From assembly GCA_038326025.1 (NCBI GenBank), contig JBBQJP010000004.1:1-64000 (forward strand): a DNA stretch of 64,000 nucleotides, read 5' to 3'. Below the pieces are notes generated by a model that worked only from the letters and a program-made list of their open reading frames with translations, did not search any database and was not told the DNA's origin. Within the stretch, counting starts at the first letter, position 1; every line of letters begins with the position of its first letter. Source of the stretch: CAISIP01 sp038326025 (GTDB lineage: Bacteria > Pseudomonadota > Gammaproteobacteria > Burkholderiales > Burkholderiaceae_C). The position numbers and the translations under genes are program-made. Shown piece after piece: positions 18,019-28,808 of the stretch.

Positions 18019-18879
18019 ATGACACAGTCGATCCAACGCAGGGATTTCTCTGTGGCGGTTTTGTCCGGATGTTTGATACCGCAAGTGACGCAGGCGCAAG
18101 CCGTGGCGCCGCTCGAAATGGGCCTGCTGCCAAACATCAGCGCGCGGACCCTTTTGTCCCAGTACCAGCCCTTGCGCGAGTACCTTGCGCGTGTATTGCA
18201 GCGACCGGTCCACCTGTCCACGGCAGCCGACTGGAGCGTGTTCCATCAACGAATGGCGTCCACCGAATACGAACTGGTCGCAACCGCACCCCATATGGCG
18301 CGCCTGGCCCAACTGGACCACGGCTGGCAACCGGTGGTGCAGTTGTTGCCCAATGTCCGGTGCCTGTTGGTGTTCGCCGCCGCCCGGCCGATCGCGTCCG
18401 TCACCGACCTGCGTGGCAAGGCGGTGGTGTTGTCCAATCCGCAATCCCTGGTGGCCATGCATGGGATGGTCTGGATGGCCAGCATGGGTCTTCGCAATGG
18501 CCAGGACTTCAGCATCCTGCGCACGCCAACCGACGACAGCGCTGGCCACGTGCTGCTGCGCGGGGACGCCACGGCCGCGCTGATCAGTGCCGGCGAACTC
18601 AAGGCCATGCCCGAGACCGAGCGTGACCAGTTGCGTACCTTGACCACCTTTGCCGAAGTGCCCGGCTTCATGATTCTTGCCCATGCACGCGTCGACGCCG
18701 CGATGCTCTGGCAGATCAAACGCCATCTGCTCGCGTTTACAGATGCTGGTTCGTCCGAGGCGGCGGCATTCATGCGCGCCACCGGCTTCACCGGGATTCG
18801 CGAGATCCCACCAGGAGTGCTGCAATCGATGGACGTGTTCGTACAAGCCACAAGGGAAAAGCTGGTGAACGCATCATGA
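18019..18879 (+). CDS. PhnD-like periplasmic substrate-binding protein
   Basis: A 286-residue protein of the phosphate/phosphonate-binding (PhnD) periplasmic type II fold. The N-terminus has twin arginines (QRRDFSVAVLSGC) and a lipobox-like LSGC at residues 15-18, so it may be a lipoprotein; cleavage after TQAQA is the alternative. ISARTLLSQYQPLREYLARVL and ELVATAPHMARLAQ are typical of the family. No ABC ATPase or permease is nearby. Its stop overlaps the start of a membrane GGDEF-EAL gene (ATGA), which suggests that it senses a ligand for that enzyme rather than feeding a transporter. Confidence 0.87.
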   Translation: MTQSIQRRDFSVAVLSGCLIPQVTQAQAVAPLEMGLLPNISARTLLSQYQPLREYLARVLQRPVHLSTAADWSVFHQRMASTEYELVATAPHMARLAQLDHGWQPVVQLLPNVRCLLVFAAARPIASVTDLRGKAVVLSNPQSLVAMHGMVWMASMGLRNGQDFSILRTPTDDSAGHVLLRGDATAALISAGELKAMPETERDQLRTLTTFAEVPGFMILAHARVDAAMLWQIKRHLLAFTDAGSSEAAAFMRATGFTGIREIPPGVLQSMDVFVQATREKLVNAS

Positions 18880-21344
18880 GGTGGATGAAACTGGCGCGCT
18901 GGTCGCTGCGACGCAAATTGATCGTGGCCTGTGTCGCCGTTGAGATGCTGGCCATCAGCCTGATCTGGATCGGCGCGGAACGCCTGATGCAGCAAACGCT
19001 CAAGGCCCAGGCCTCGGCCCAGGCGCAGGAGGTTCTGGCCTTGCTGGACCAGGCACTGGCGCCGGCGCTGGCGCAGCGCGACTATGCGACGGTGCAACAG
19101 ACGCTCGATCTGGTGCGCCATCCACAGGCCATTCACTACCTGGTGTTGTTTGACCATCGCGACCGGCCGGTCGCGTCCTCTGGATGGGACTTGTCCAAGG
19201 CCTTGCCGCCGCGCGACACCGGCGCCATCGACCTGGACCGGCCCGACGACACGCTGCATCTGACCGGGCCGGTTGCGCTGGCCGGCCAGACCATTGCGCG
19301 ACTGGAGCTGGGCTTGTCGACCCAGCGCTTGCGCCTGGCGCGTGACGAGTTTCGGAGCAACGGCCTTTGGATCGGCGCGCTCGCGCTGGCCATGTCGACC
19401 TTGCTGCTGATCATCATCGCCTATGCGCTCACACGCAATCTGGCCGCCTTGTCCAGGGCCAGCCGGCAGGTGGCGGCGGGCCAGTTCGATGTCGCCCTTC
19501 CGGTGCGCACGCGCGACGAGGCCGGACGCCTGGCGGCAGCGTTCAACACCATGGCCGCAACCATCCAGCAACGTGTGGCCGCACTGGAACACAGCGAACA
19601 TCAGCAGGCGCAACATCTGGCGGCAGCGGCGCTGGAGCGCACGCGGCTGACCACCTTGCTCGGCGCGCTGCAGATCGGCATCCTGTTCGTCGACGCCGAC
19701 CAGCGGGTGGTGTATGCCAACGCGCTGTTCTCGCGTATCTGGTCGCTCAACGGCCTGCAGCCGGGTACGCCCGTATCCGACACGGTGCCGTTGATGGCCC
19801 GGCAGGTGGGTGTCGACAGTGTCGACGTGCTCGAGATGATGCTCAGCGACGGGGTCGATCAGCCTTTTGTCGACAGCGAAATAACCACGCACGATGGCCG
19901 ACTGATGACGCAGCGCATGCAGGTGGTGGCAGACGGTCCGGACGGGCCCGGCGGGCGCATCTGGCTGCACGAGGACATTACCCAAAGCCGACGGACCGAG
20001 CAACGCGCCCGCCTGGCATTGATCGACCCGCTGACCAACCTGCCCAACCGCCGTGGGCTGTACGACGTGCTGGACAAGGCCCTGGTGCAGGCCAGCCACC
20101 AGAGCCAGGGACTGGTGCTGGTGTTCATCGATCTGGACGAGTTCAAGCATGTCAATGACATGGCGGGTCACCGTGTGGGCGACCAGATACTGGTCATGGT
20201 GGCCAAGGCTTTGGCCCGGGTGATGCGGCCGGACGAAACGGTGGCGCGCCTGGGGGGCGACGAGTTCGCCATTCTCAGCCACGGAAATAACGCCAAGCAT
20301 GCCCAGGCCCTGGCACTGCGCCTGACCCAGGCGGTGTCGGCGTTGCGGGTGGACCTCGATACCCAGAGTCTGGCCGTGGGCTGCAGCATGGGGCTGGCGC
20401 TGTTTCCGGCCCATGCCCGCACGGCGAACGAGCTGATCGCCTGCGCCGACACCGCGATGTACCAGGCCAAGCTCGAAGGCAAAAACGGCTGGTGCCTTTA
20501 CCGCGACGACGTGGCCCGCTCGCTGGCCGAGTCCGAGCGTGTGATCTGGAACGGGCGCATTTTCAGGGCCATACGGGACAAGCGCTTGCAGATGCATTTT
20601 CAGCCGGTGATGCGCATGTCCGACATGGGGATCGCCTACCACGAGGCGCTGCTGCGCATGGTCGACGAGGACGACGAGTCGCAGCTGATCGCGCCGGCAG
20701 CGTTTGTGCCGCATGCTGAACGCAGTGGCAAGATCCGCCAGATCGACCGCTGGGTGTTCGAGACCTGCATCAGCATGCTGGCGCGTTCCCAGGCCTCGGT
20801 GCGCATCGCCGTCAACCTGTCACCGCGCTCGTTGGACGATCCCGGTTTTGTCGGTTTCCTGCGCGATGCACTGGCGCGTTATGACGTCGATCCGCGGCGT
20901 TTGCACATCGAGTTGACGGAAACGGCGGGCATGGGCGACCTGATGTCTGCACGCCCCACGATTGCGGCCTTGCGCAGCGTCGGATGTGCGGTCCACCTCG
21001 ACGACTTCGGCAGTGGTTTCAGCTCGTTTGCCCACCTCAAGCTGCTGGAGGTCGACGGAATCAAGATCGACGGCAACTTCGTGCGTGACCTGACCTCGGA
21101 CGCCAGCAACCGGCTGGTGGTGGCATCTTTGATCGAAATTGCGCGCAGCATGAACAAGTCCACCGTGGCCGAGTGCGTGGAGGATGCGGCCACACTCGAG
21201 GCGCTGCGCGAACTCGGCGTTGACCATGTCCAGGGATTTCATCTGGGGCGTCCGGCCAACGATCTGGTGATGGAGCCACGCCAGAACGAGCATCTACGGC
21301 TGGTGGCCGAAGACGGACAAAAGCTGCGGGGCGCAGCAGCCTAG
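18876..21344 (+). CDS. Membrane GGDEF-EAL cyclic-di-GMP enzyme with HAMP and PAS domains
   Basis: An 822-residue cyclic-di-GMP turnover protein. Membrane segment about residues 14-33, a periplasmic sensor of ~125 residues, a second membrane segment about 163-183, HAMP (~184-236), PAS-like (~250-370), GGDEF (motif RLGGDEF near 461), and EAL (EALLRM, HIELTET, LDDFGSGFSSF, KIDGNF, AECVED). Both catalytic motifs look intact. The inhibitory RxxD site five residues before GGDEF reads RPDE, so product inhibition may be lost. It is translationally coupled to the PhnD-like gene. Its TAG stop interlocks with the stop of the convergent racemase. Confidence 0.94.
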   Translation: MRWMKLARWSLRRKLIVACVAVEMLAISLIWIGAERLMQQTLKAQASAQAQEVLALLDQALAPALAQRDYATVQQTLDLVRHPQAIHYLVLFDHRDRPVASSGWDLSKALPPRDTGAIDLDRPDDTLHLTGPVALAGQTIARLELGLSTQRLRLARDEFRSNGLWIGALALAMSTLLLIIIAYALTRNLAALSRASRQVAAGQFDVALPVRTRDEAGRLAAAFNTMAATIQQRVAALEHSEHQQAQHLAAAALERTRLTTLLGALQIGILFVDADQRVVYANALFSRIWSLNGLQPGTPVSDTVPLMARQVGVDSVDVLEMMLSDGVDQPFVDSEITTHDGRLMTQRMQVVADGPDGPGGRIWLHEDITQSRRTEQRARLALIDPLTNLPNRRGLYDVLDKALVQASHQSQGLVLVFIDLDEFKHVNDMAGHRVGDQILVMVAKALARVMRPDETVARLGGDEFAILSHGNNAKHAQALALRLTQAVSALRVDLDTQSLAVGCSMGLALFPAHARTANELIACADTAMYQAKLEGKNGWCLYRDDVARSLAESERVIWNGRIFRAIRDKRLQMHFQPVMRMSDMGIAYHEALLRMVDEDDESQLIAPAAFVPHAERSGKIRQIDRWVFETCISMLARSQASVRIAVNLSPRSLDDPGFVGFLRDALARYDVDPRRLHIELTETAGMGDLMSARPTIAALRSVGCAVHLDDFGSGFSSFAHLKLLEVDGIKIDGNFVRDLTSDASNRLVVASLIEIARSMNKSTVAECVEDAATLEALRELGVDHVQGFHLGRPANDLVMEPRQNEHLRLVAEDGQKLRGAAA

Positions 21345-22060
21345 GCCGGTGGCGACGCGCCCTTGAACGCGGGTGCCACGGCCCGGCGCAACGCCGCACG
21401 GGCCAGTAGCCGGGTCGAGTCCAGTGTGGGCAGCGGCGAGTTCGCGTCGTCAATGATCAGCGGAATCTCGGTGCATCCCAATATGACGGCGTCACAACCG
21501 GCATCCTGCAGTCGCGCGATGATCTGGCGAAAGGTGTCGGTCGACTCCGTGGTGAAGATCCCTTCGACCAGTTCGTCCATGATGATGCGCCCCATCGCGG
21601 CGCGATCATCAAGTGGCGGACGCACGCAGGTCAGTGCGTGCCGGGCCAGGGCTTGCGGGTAGACCTCGCTGTTTACCAGCCAGCGCGTGCCGGTCAGGCC
21701 CAGGGTCTGAAAACTACGGCGTTTTGCCTCCTCGGCCACCACGTCGGCAATATGCAGCCATGGCAGTGGCGAGTCGGGCAGAACCCATTGCATGGCCTGG
21801 TGAATGGTGTTGTCGGGGCATACCAGGAAGTCGGCGCCGGCCGCCGCCAGCTTGTGTGCCGAGGCCAGCATCAGCCGGGCTACGCCAGGCCAGTCATCCT
21901 GGTCGATGCACGCCATGTACGCGGACAACGGTGGCGTGTGCATCGACACCTCGGGATGTCCGTGGGGTCCTAGCCATTCGGCCCCCTCCTTGCAGATGGT
22001 GCGATAACACAGGGACGCGCCCTCAGCCGAACAGGCGACGATTCCGATGTGGGCGGTCAT
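21341..22060 (-). CDS. Aspartate/glutamate racemase family protein
   Basis: A 239-residue protein of the Asp/Glu racemase superfamily, using two cysteines as acid/base pair. The second catalytic site is the standard GCTEIPLII. The first motif is VCPDNTIHQA, where the cysteine lies three residues before the asparagine rather than one or two as in most relatives. Amino acid specificity cannot be told. It lies 40 bases after the SulP gene on the same strand. Confidence 0.85.
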   Translation of the reverse strand: MTAHIGIVACSAEGASLCYRTICKEGAEWLGPHGHPEVSMHTPPLSAYMACIDQDDWPGVARLMLASAHKLAAAGADFLVCPDNTIHQAMQWVLPDSPLPWLHIADVVAEEAKRRSFQTLGLTGTRWLVNSEVYPQALARHALTCVRPPLDDRAAMGRIIMDELVEGIFTTESTDTFRQIIARLQDAGCDAVILGCTEIPLIIDDANSPLPTLDSTRLLARAALRRAVAPAFKGASPPA

Positions 22061-22100
22061 AAAAGTAGGGGTTGATGGGATGGCGTTGGCGTTGTGAAGC

Positions 22101-23780
<1,680 letters not shown>

Positions 23781-23933
23781 GTCCGGTTGCGAGGGGAGCG
23801 CGATCCTTGGATTCGGACGGCTGTTGCTGCCCGGAGCGGAAAACACGGTGACTGCGGTGCGCCATCATAAACCGCAGATGCGCGGCCCTCACTGTTGTCG
23901 CCGCAGGCCGCGCATGGATGGGATGCGCCGCGA

Positions 23934-24620
23934 CTAAGGGTGTGAGGCCTGTACGTGGCGCAGGTAGTCGGCCAGCGTGCGACCCGGCTCGTCGCCGAAA
24001 CGGATATCGCAGACCTGCACTTCGCGCATGCGGTCGATGCGGAAATTGCGGAAGGCGGTGCGGGTTTCGCACCAGGCGCCGAGCGTCCAGACCTTGCCCC
24101 AGAAAAAACTTCCCAGCGGTCGTACGGTGCGTTCGCTGTCCTGACCGGACACATCGCGATACTGGAATGCTACCTTCTGCCGGGCCTGGGTTGCCTGGCG
24201 CAGGGTCTGCAGTTGCAGGGCGATGGAGGTGTCGGCGGTAAACGCCGGTGCGTACAAGGCAAGGCTCTCGGCGGCGACTCGGGTGGAGGGACTGAGCGCC
24301 GACATTATCTTGCCCAGCGCCGTTTCGGCGTCCCGTGCCAGTTCGGGGTCGAGCCAGGCCTGGGCCAGCCGCGTGGCCGCGACCAGGGCCTTGGCTTCAC
24401 CGTCGCTGAACATCAGGGGCGGCAGATCGAAGCCGGGACCGAGTCGGTAACCGACACCGGCTTCGCCGTCGATCGGAACGCCCTGGTGCTGCAGGTCGGC
24501 CACATCGCGGTAGACGGTGCGTTCGGAGACCTCGAGCCGCCGCGCCAGCCAGGTCGCCGTCGTCAGTCGCCTGCCCCGGATCAACTGGACGATCTGGAAA
24601 AGACGGTCGGCGCGGCGCAT
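23934..24620 (-). CDS. YafY-type WYL-domain transcriptional regulator
   Basis: A 228-residue DeoR-like HTH plus WYL-domain regulator. HTH: MRRADRLFQIVQLIRGRRLTT and EVSERTVYRDVADLQHQGVP. The WYL-type ligand domain runs from about residue 135 (VAFQYRDVSG to FRIDRMREVQ); the canonical WYL triad is not exact. It lies 35 bases after a VOC-protein gene on the same strand. The pairing of YafY-type regulators with VOC proteins is common and suggests local control. Confidence 0.88.
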   Translation of the reverse strand: MRRADRLFQIVQLIRGRRLTTATWLARRLEVSERTVYRDVADLQHQGVPIDGEAGVGYRLGPGFDLPPLMFSDGEAKALVAATRLAQAWLDPELARDAETALGKIMSALSPSTRVAAESLALYAPAFTADTSIALQLQTLRQATQARQKVAFQYRDVSGQDSERTVRPLGSFFWGKVWTLGAWCETRTAFRNFRIDRMREVQVCDIRFGDEPGRTLADYLRHVQASHP

Positions 24621-24655
24621 GCGGAAATTCTAGGCACGGATCGGTCGCGGGTGCG

Positions 24656-25054
24656 TCAGGCCATTGCGTGCAGTCCGACCCGGTTGCCGGCAGGGTCGAT
24701 CACGTGGGCGATGAAACCCATGCCTGGCGGCAGGGCTTCTGGTCCCATCACGACCTCCCCGCCCGCACCGGCCACGCGCGATACGGCGGCGTCGAGCGAG
24801 GGGTTGCAGTCCAGGAAGACCAGGGTGCCGCTGGCTGAAGGTGGCAACATGCCGGCACCGCTCTGGATGCAGCCGCCTGTGGCTTGGTCCTGGCTGGGGA
24901 AGATGGCCATCGTGACCGGACCCATGACCTCGCGGCGCAGCGGGCGGGCGAGCACGGTTTCGTAGAACGCCTGCGATTGCGCCAGGTCGTTGCTGGGGAT
25001 ATTGAACCAGGTGGCACTGTGCACGGGTGTGGGGGAAATGGATGGTGTGTTCAT
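24656..25054 (-). CDS. VOC family (glyoxalase-fold) protein
   Basis: A 132-residue vicinal-oxygen-chelate protein of the PhnB/glyoxalase-like type: TWFNIPSNDLAQSQAFYETVL, then GTLVFLDCNPSLDAAV and HVIDPAGNRVGLHAM. Metal ligands are not complete by eye, so it may bind rather than convert its ligand. ATG with TTGGAGTC upstream. First gene of a likely two-gene unit with the WYL regulator. Confidence 0.87.
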   Translation of the reverse strand: MNTPSISPTPVHSATWFNIPSNDLAQSQAFYETVLARPLRREVMGPVTMAIFPSQDQATGGCIQSGAGMLPPSASGTLVFLDCNPSLDAAVSRVAGAGGEVVMGPEALPPGMGFIAHVIDPAGNRVGLHAMA

Positions 25055-25294
25055 GATGACTCCAATTGGGTTAAAGGAGCCCTGATGCTGCGCCAGGGCT
25101 ACTGACAACGTGGTGTCAGCAGCAGTCTTTCGGACTCGCCTTGCCTTGGCGCGACATCGGAAAACACGGCTGCGTCGGAACCGGGTTTGCCGCCCCGCCG
25201 CGCGTATCGCCGGCCAGGGTTCGCCCTTAGACTACCGCGCAAACCACCCACCCTGTTCTGCAGGGACGTGCCTTCAACCAACCGGACCATCCTG

Positions 25295-26146
25295 ATGCGA
25301 CTGATACTCACGCTTTCCTGCCCCGACCGCCACGGCATCGTGCACGCCGTCAGCGGGCTTTTGCTTGCCCAGGGTGGCAACATCGTCGAAGCCGCGCAAT
25401 TCGACGATACCGTGTCCGGTGTGTTTTTCATGCGCGTGTGTTTCGAACTGCCCAAGGCCGATGTCAAGACGACGGCCCAGATGGACGAGCTGTTCGCGCC
25501 CATGGCAGCAGAGTTCGGCATGAAGGTGCGTTTTGCCGAAGCCGCGCGGCCGATTCCGACGGTGATCATGGTGTCGCAGCATGGGCACTGTCTGCATGAC
25601 CTGTTGTTTCGCCTGCGCTCGGGTGTGTTGCCGATCGATGTACGCGCCATCGTCTCCAACCATCGCGACTTCTATCAGTTGGCGGCCAGCTACAACATTC
25701 CGTTCCACCATATTCCAGTCAAGGCTGACACCAAGGCTGCGGCAGAAGCCAAGCTGCTCGACCTGTTCGAGGCCGAAGGTGGCGAACTGCTGGTGCTGGC
25801 GCGTTACATGCAAGTGCTGTCGGACGACCTGTGCCGCAAGTTGTCGGGCCGGGCGATCAACATTCACCACTCCTTTCTGCCCAGCTTCAAGGGTGCACGT
25901 CCCTACCAGCAGGCGCATGAGCGTGGCGTCAAGCTGATCGGCGCTACTGCCCACTATGTGACCGGCGATCTGGACGAAGGCCCGATCATCGAGCAGGACG
26001 TGGCGCGCGCCACGCACAGCATGGATGTGGCCACGCTGACCACCTTGGGCCGCGACACCGAGAGCGCGGTGCTCGCGCGCGCCGTCAAGTGGCATGCCGA
26101 ACACCGCATCCTGCTGGACGGCCACAAGACGGTGGTGTTTCGCTGA
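25295..26146 (+). CDS. purU: Formyltetrahydrofolate deformylase
   Basis: A 283-residue PurU, which hydrolyses 10-formyl-THF to formate and THF and so supplies formate and balances one-carbon pools. N-terminal ACT domain (LTLSCPDRHGIVHAVSGLL) binds regulatory ligands in the family. The catalytic formyltransferase fold has NIHHSFLPSFKGA with the Asn and His, and GDLDEGPIIEQD with the aspartate. The ATG at 25295 opens the ACT domain directly. The 240-base divergent leader shows no recognised riboswitch. Confidence 0.96.
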   Translation: MRLILTLSCPDRHGIVHAVSGLLLAQGGNIVEAAQFDDTVSGVFFMRVCFELPKADVKTTAQMDELFAPMAAEFGMKVRFAEAARPIPTVIMVSQHGHCLHDLLFRLRSGVLPIDVRAIVSNHRDFYQLAASYNIPFHHIPVKADTKAAAEAKLLDLFEAEGGELLVLARYMQVLSDDLCRKLSGRAINIHHSFLPSFKGARPYQQAHERGVKLIGATAHYVTGDLDEGPIIEQDVARATHSMDVATLTTLGRDTESAVLARAVKWHAEHRILLDGHKTVVFR

Positions 26147-26211
26147 TCACGGGTTTATGTGCCGGCGCCGGCTGGTGTCGGCGACAATTCCTGCGGCCTA
26201 CCTGCCGCTGA

Positions 26212-27141
26212 GTGGAAATGATTCTGTCCGACTGCGCTCCCGACGAGCAACGCGATCTTTCGCGGCTGGCGGAGCGCATAGGCGCCACCCACCTGCGCCA
26301 ACGGCTGGGTCTTGAGGGCGAGCGCCAGAACGGCCCACGGCTGAAGCACCGGCTGATCCGCGCCGGACTCACGCTCGGCGGCCTGCGCAAACGCGGACGG
26401 CGCAACGTGCTCAACATCCAGTTGCGCCACAACACCGTGTCACTCGCGCGCTTGCCCCCTGAGTTCGATGGCGCCACGTTGCTGCACATCAGCGACCCCC
26501 ATCTGGACATGGACACAGCCTTCCTCGATCACCTGATCGACAGCGTGCAGGGCCTGGCTTTCGACGCCTGTGTGCTCACCGGTGATTTCCGCTTCCACAG
26601 CTTCGGTCCCTACCAGGCCGTGCTCGATGCGCTGGCGCGCCTGCGGCCCCATCTGGGGTCACAGGTGCAGGCGGTGCTGGGCAACCATGACTCGATCCGC
26701 ATGGTGCCCGGTATGGAGGCGCGTGGATATCCGGTGCTGATGAACGAGTCGGTCCGGCTGCAACGCGGCGCCGCGTCGCTGGCGCTGGTGGGCATCGATG
26801 ATGCCCACTACTTTCGCACGCACAACCTGCACAAGGCTATGGCAGACGTGGCGCAGGACGATTGCGTGGTGCTGTTGTCGCATACACCCGAGCCCTACCG
26901 GCAGGCAGCCCATGCGGGCGTGCACCTGATGCTCAGCGGTCACACCCATGGCGGACAGGTATGCCTGCCCGGTGGTATTCCGATCCTCACGGATACGCCG
27001 ACGCCGCGCGCCTACGTACGCGGCGCCTGGTCTTACCGGGAGATGGCCGGATACACCTCGGTCGGTTGTGGTTCGTCGGTGGTCGATGTGCGGCTCAATT
27101 GCCTGCCGGAGCTGACGCTGCATACCCTGCGCTGCGCGTGA
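26212..27141 (+). CDS. Metallophosphoesterase
   Basis: A 309-residue calcineurin-like phosphoesterase. Metal motifs appear in order: HISDPHLD, LTGDFRF, LGNHDS, LLSHTPEP and SGHTHGGQ. It resembles the YkuE/YaeI group of dimetal phosphoesterases, though no signal peptide is seen and residues 1-70 are a charged extension. The GTG at 26212 and the ATG two codons later are both possible starts. It follows purU by 65 bases on the same strand. Confidence 0.88.
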   Translation: MEMILSDCAPDEQRDLSRLAERIGATHLRQRLGLEGERQNGPRLKHRLIRAGLTLGGLRKRGRRNVLNIQLRHNTVSLARLPPEFDGATLLHISDPHLDMDTAFLDHLIDSVQGLAFDACVLTGDFRFHSFGPYQAVLDALARLRPHLGSQVQAVLGNHDSIRMVPGMEARGYPVLMNESVRLQRGAASLALVGIDDAHYFRTHNLHKAMADVAQDDCVVLLSHTPEPYRQAAHAGVHLMLSGHTHGGQVCLPGGIPILTDTPTPRAYVRGAWSYREMAGYTSVGCGSSVVDVRLNCLPELTLHTLRCA

Positions 27142-27312
27142 AAGGGCGCAGGCCCGCTTGCGGCCGGATGGGCTCGAAGCGATAGGAGACAATCGGCGCG
27201 CACCGAAAATACGCGGGTTTTGCCCGCTACGGACGCTGAGGTGTGCCGCGGCGTCACTGGCCACTTGTCCACCGAATGAACCTCCGCCGCCCTCTGGGCG
27301 CATCCGCTTGCC

Positions 27313-28278
27313 ATGGACAATTTCCGAGATCCCGCCATTTTGTTCTTCGTGTTCGGCCTGCTGGCCGGACTGATGCGATCGAATCTGGAGATTCCGCAAC
27401 CCATTGCGCGTTTCCTGTCGCTGTACCTGTTGATGGCGCTCGGTCTCAAGGGCGGCTTTGCGCTGGCCGCGTCCGGTCTGTCGCGCGAGGTGGTCACCAG
27501 CTTGTTGTGCGCCTTGCTGCTGGCAGCGCTGGTGCCGGCGCTGGGCTACATGTTCCTGCGTCGATGGCTCAATGGTTTTGATGCGGCGGCCATTGCTGCG
27601 ACCTACGGATCGGTCAGTGCGGTGACCTTCATCACCGCCGTCCAGTACCTGGACAACCACCACATCGTGTTCGGCGGACATATGGCGGCGGCCATGGCCT
27701 TGATGGAGTCACCCGCCATCATCATGGCAGTGGTGCTGGCGAACCGGGTGCGCACCCAGGCCGCGGGCAACGGCGGTGGCAGCCAGCCGCTGGGGAAAAT
27801 CCTGCATGAGTCGCTGACCGATGGCGCGCAGTTGCTGCTGCTTGGCGCGATGGTGGTGGGCCTTCTGACCGGCGATGCCGGCCAGAAGGCGCTGCAGCCG
27901 TTTGCGGTTGACCTGTTCAAGGGAATGCTGGCCTTTTTCCTGCTCGACATGGGCCTGTCTGCGGCGCGCAACATGGGCAGCTTGCGTGGCAAGTCACTGA
28001 TTGTGCTGGTCTATGCGGTGGCGGCGCCACTGGTGCATGCCGGCCTCGCATTGCTGCTGGCCATGACGTTCGGCTTGTCAGCTGGCGACGGCGGCCTGTT
28101 GATGGTGCTGGCGGCCAGTGCCTCGTATATCGCCGTGCCGGCGGTGGTGCGTCACGCGATTCCCGAAGCGAATCCATCCTTGTTCATCGGCATGTCGCTG
28201 GGCCTGACGTTTCCGTTCAATATCCTGATCGGGATACCGTTGTACGTCGGTATCGCGACGTCGGTGCTGGGAGGCTGA
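27313..28278 (+). CDS. SbtA-like sodium-dependent bicarbonate transporter family protein
   Basis: A 321-residue membrane protein of the SbtA (DUF897) family, about ten membrane segments in two inverted halves. Characteristic regions are LSLYLLMALGLKGG, FDAAAIAATYGSVSAVTFITA and AASASYIAVPAVVRHAIPEANPSLF. Cyanobacterial SbtA imports HCO3- with Na+. In a heterotroph it may serve carboxylation or carry another anion. No SbtB-like PII partner is adjacent. Converges with the next gene, 3 bases apart. Confidence 0.9.
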   Translation: MDNFRDPAILFFVFGLLAGLMRSNLEIPQPIARFLSLYLLMALGLKGGFALAASGLSREVVTSLLCALLLAALVPALGYMFLRRWLNGFDAAAIAATYGSVSAVTFITAVQYLDNHHIVFGGHMAAAMALMESPAIIMAVVLANRVRTQAAGNGGGSQPLGKILHESLTDGAQLLLLGAMVVGLLTGDAGQKALQPFAVDLFKGMLAFFLLDMGLSAARNMGSLRGKSLIVLVYAVAAPLVHAGLALLLAMTFGLSAGDGGLLMVLAASASYIAVPAVVRHAIPEANPSLFIGMSLGLTFPFNILIGIPLYVGIATSVLGG

Positions 28279-28281
28279 CTC

Positions 28282-28761
28282 TCATCCAGGGGGCGACGCC
28301 AGCAATTCGCCGAGCAGGGCGCCCAGCGCCAGATCATCGATCTGCCCCAGTTGGTTCAGCTGCAGCCTGCCTTGGCGGTCGAACACCAGCAGTGTGGGCG
28401 TGCCACCCATTTGGTAGGCCTGCATCGTGCGGGGCATCGGACCGGGGTCGCCCGGCATGTCGATGCCGACCGGAAACCCGATGCGGTACTCATGCAGGAA
28501 CACCCGCAATGCGGCCGGTGTCATCACCGCATGGTGCTCGAACACCGTGTGCAAGCCGATGACCGTCAGATCGCGGCCAGAGAATACCTGTGTCAGGCGT
28601 TTGGCTTGCGGCAGGCCGTGGGCGACACAACCGGGGCACAACATCTGGAATGCATGCACCACCACCACCTGCCCGCGCAGCGCGGTCAGGCTCAGCGGCT
28701 CGCGTGTATTGAGCCATTCGCTGACCTGCAGCTCCAGCGGATGGATGGTGGTGTGGGGCAT
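28282..28761 (-). CDS. Thioredoxin-fold / redoxin family protein
   Basis: A 159-residue thioredoxin-fold protein of the TlpA/AhpC-TSA type. The redox motif is CPGC in AFQMLCPGCVAHGLPQ, and cis-proline lies in MGGTPTLLVFDRQG. There is no signal peptide, so a cytoplasmic role is likely. ATG with CAAGGAGC upstream. It is 47 bases downstream of the AhpD-like gene on the same strand, so the two redox genes may share a transcript. Confidence 0.87.
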   Translation of the reverse strand: MPHTTIHPLELQVSEWLNTREPLSLTALRGQVVVVHAFQMLCPGCVAHGLPQAKRLTQVFSGRDLTVIGLHTVFEHHAVMTPAALRVFLHEYRIGFPVGIDMPGDPGPMPRTMQAYQMGGTPTLLVFDRQGRLQLNQLGQIDDLALGALLGELLASPPG

Positions 28762-28808
28762 GGCAGCTCCTTGTGGGGCGTTTCAGGCAGTGGCGTGCGG
28801 TCGGGCCG

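Noticed and set aside
18246..20714. Very long open frame (822 codons) on the minus strand inside the GGDEF-EAL gene
   Set aside because: It is antisense to a gene with clear domains, has no family features, and is rich in His, Arg and Gln, as expected from reading G+C-rich coding DNA backward.
25055..25294. Riboswitch or small RNA upstream of purU
   Set aside because: No conserved folate or glycine aptamer elements seen; only ordinary G+C-rich leader sequence.
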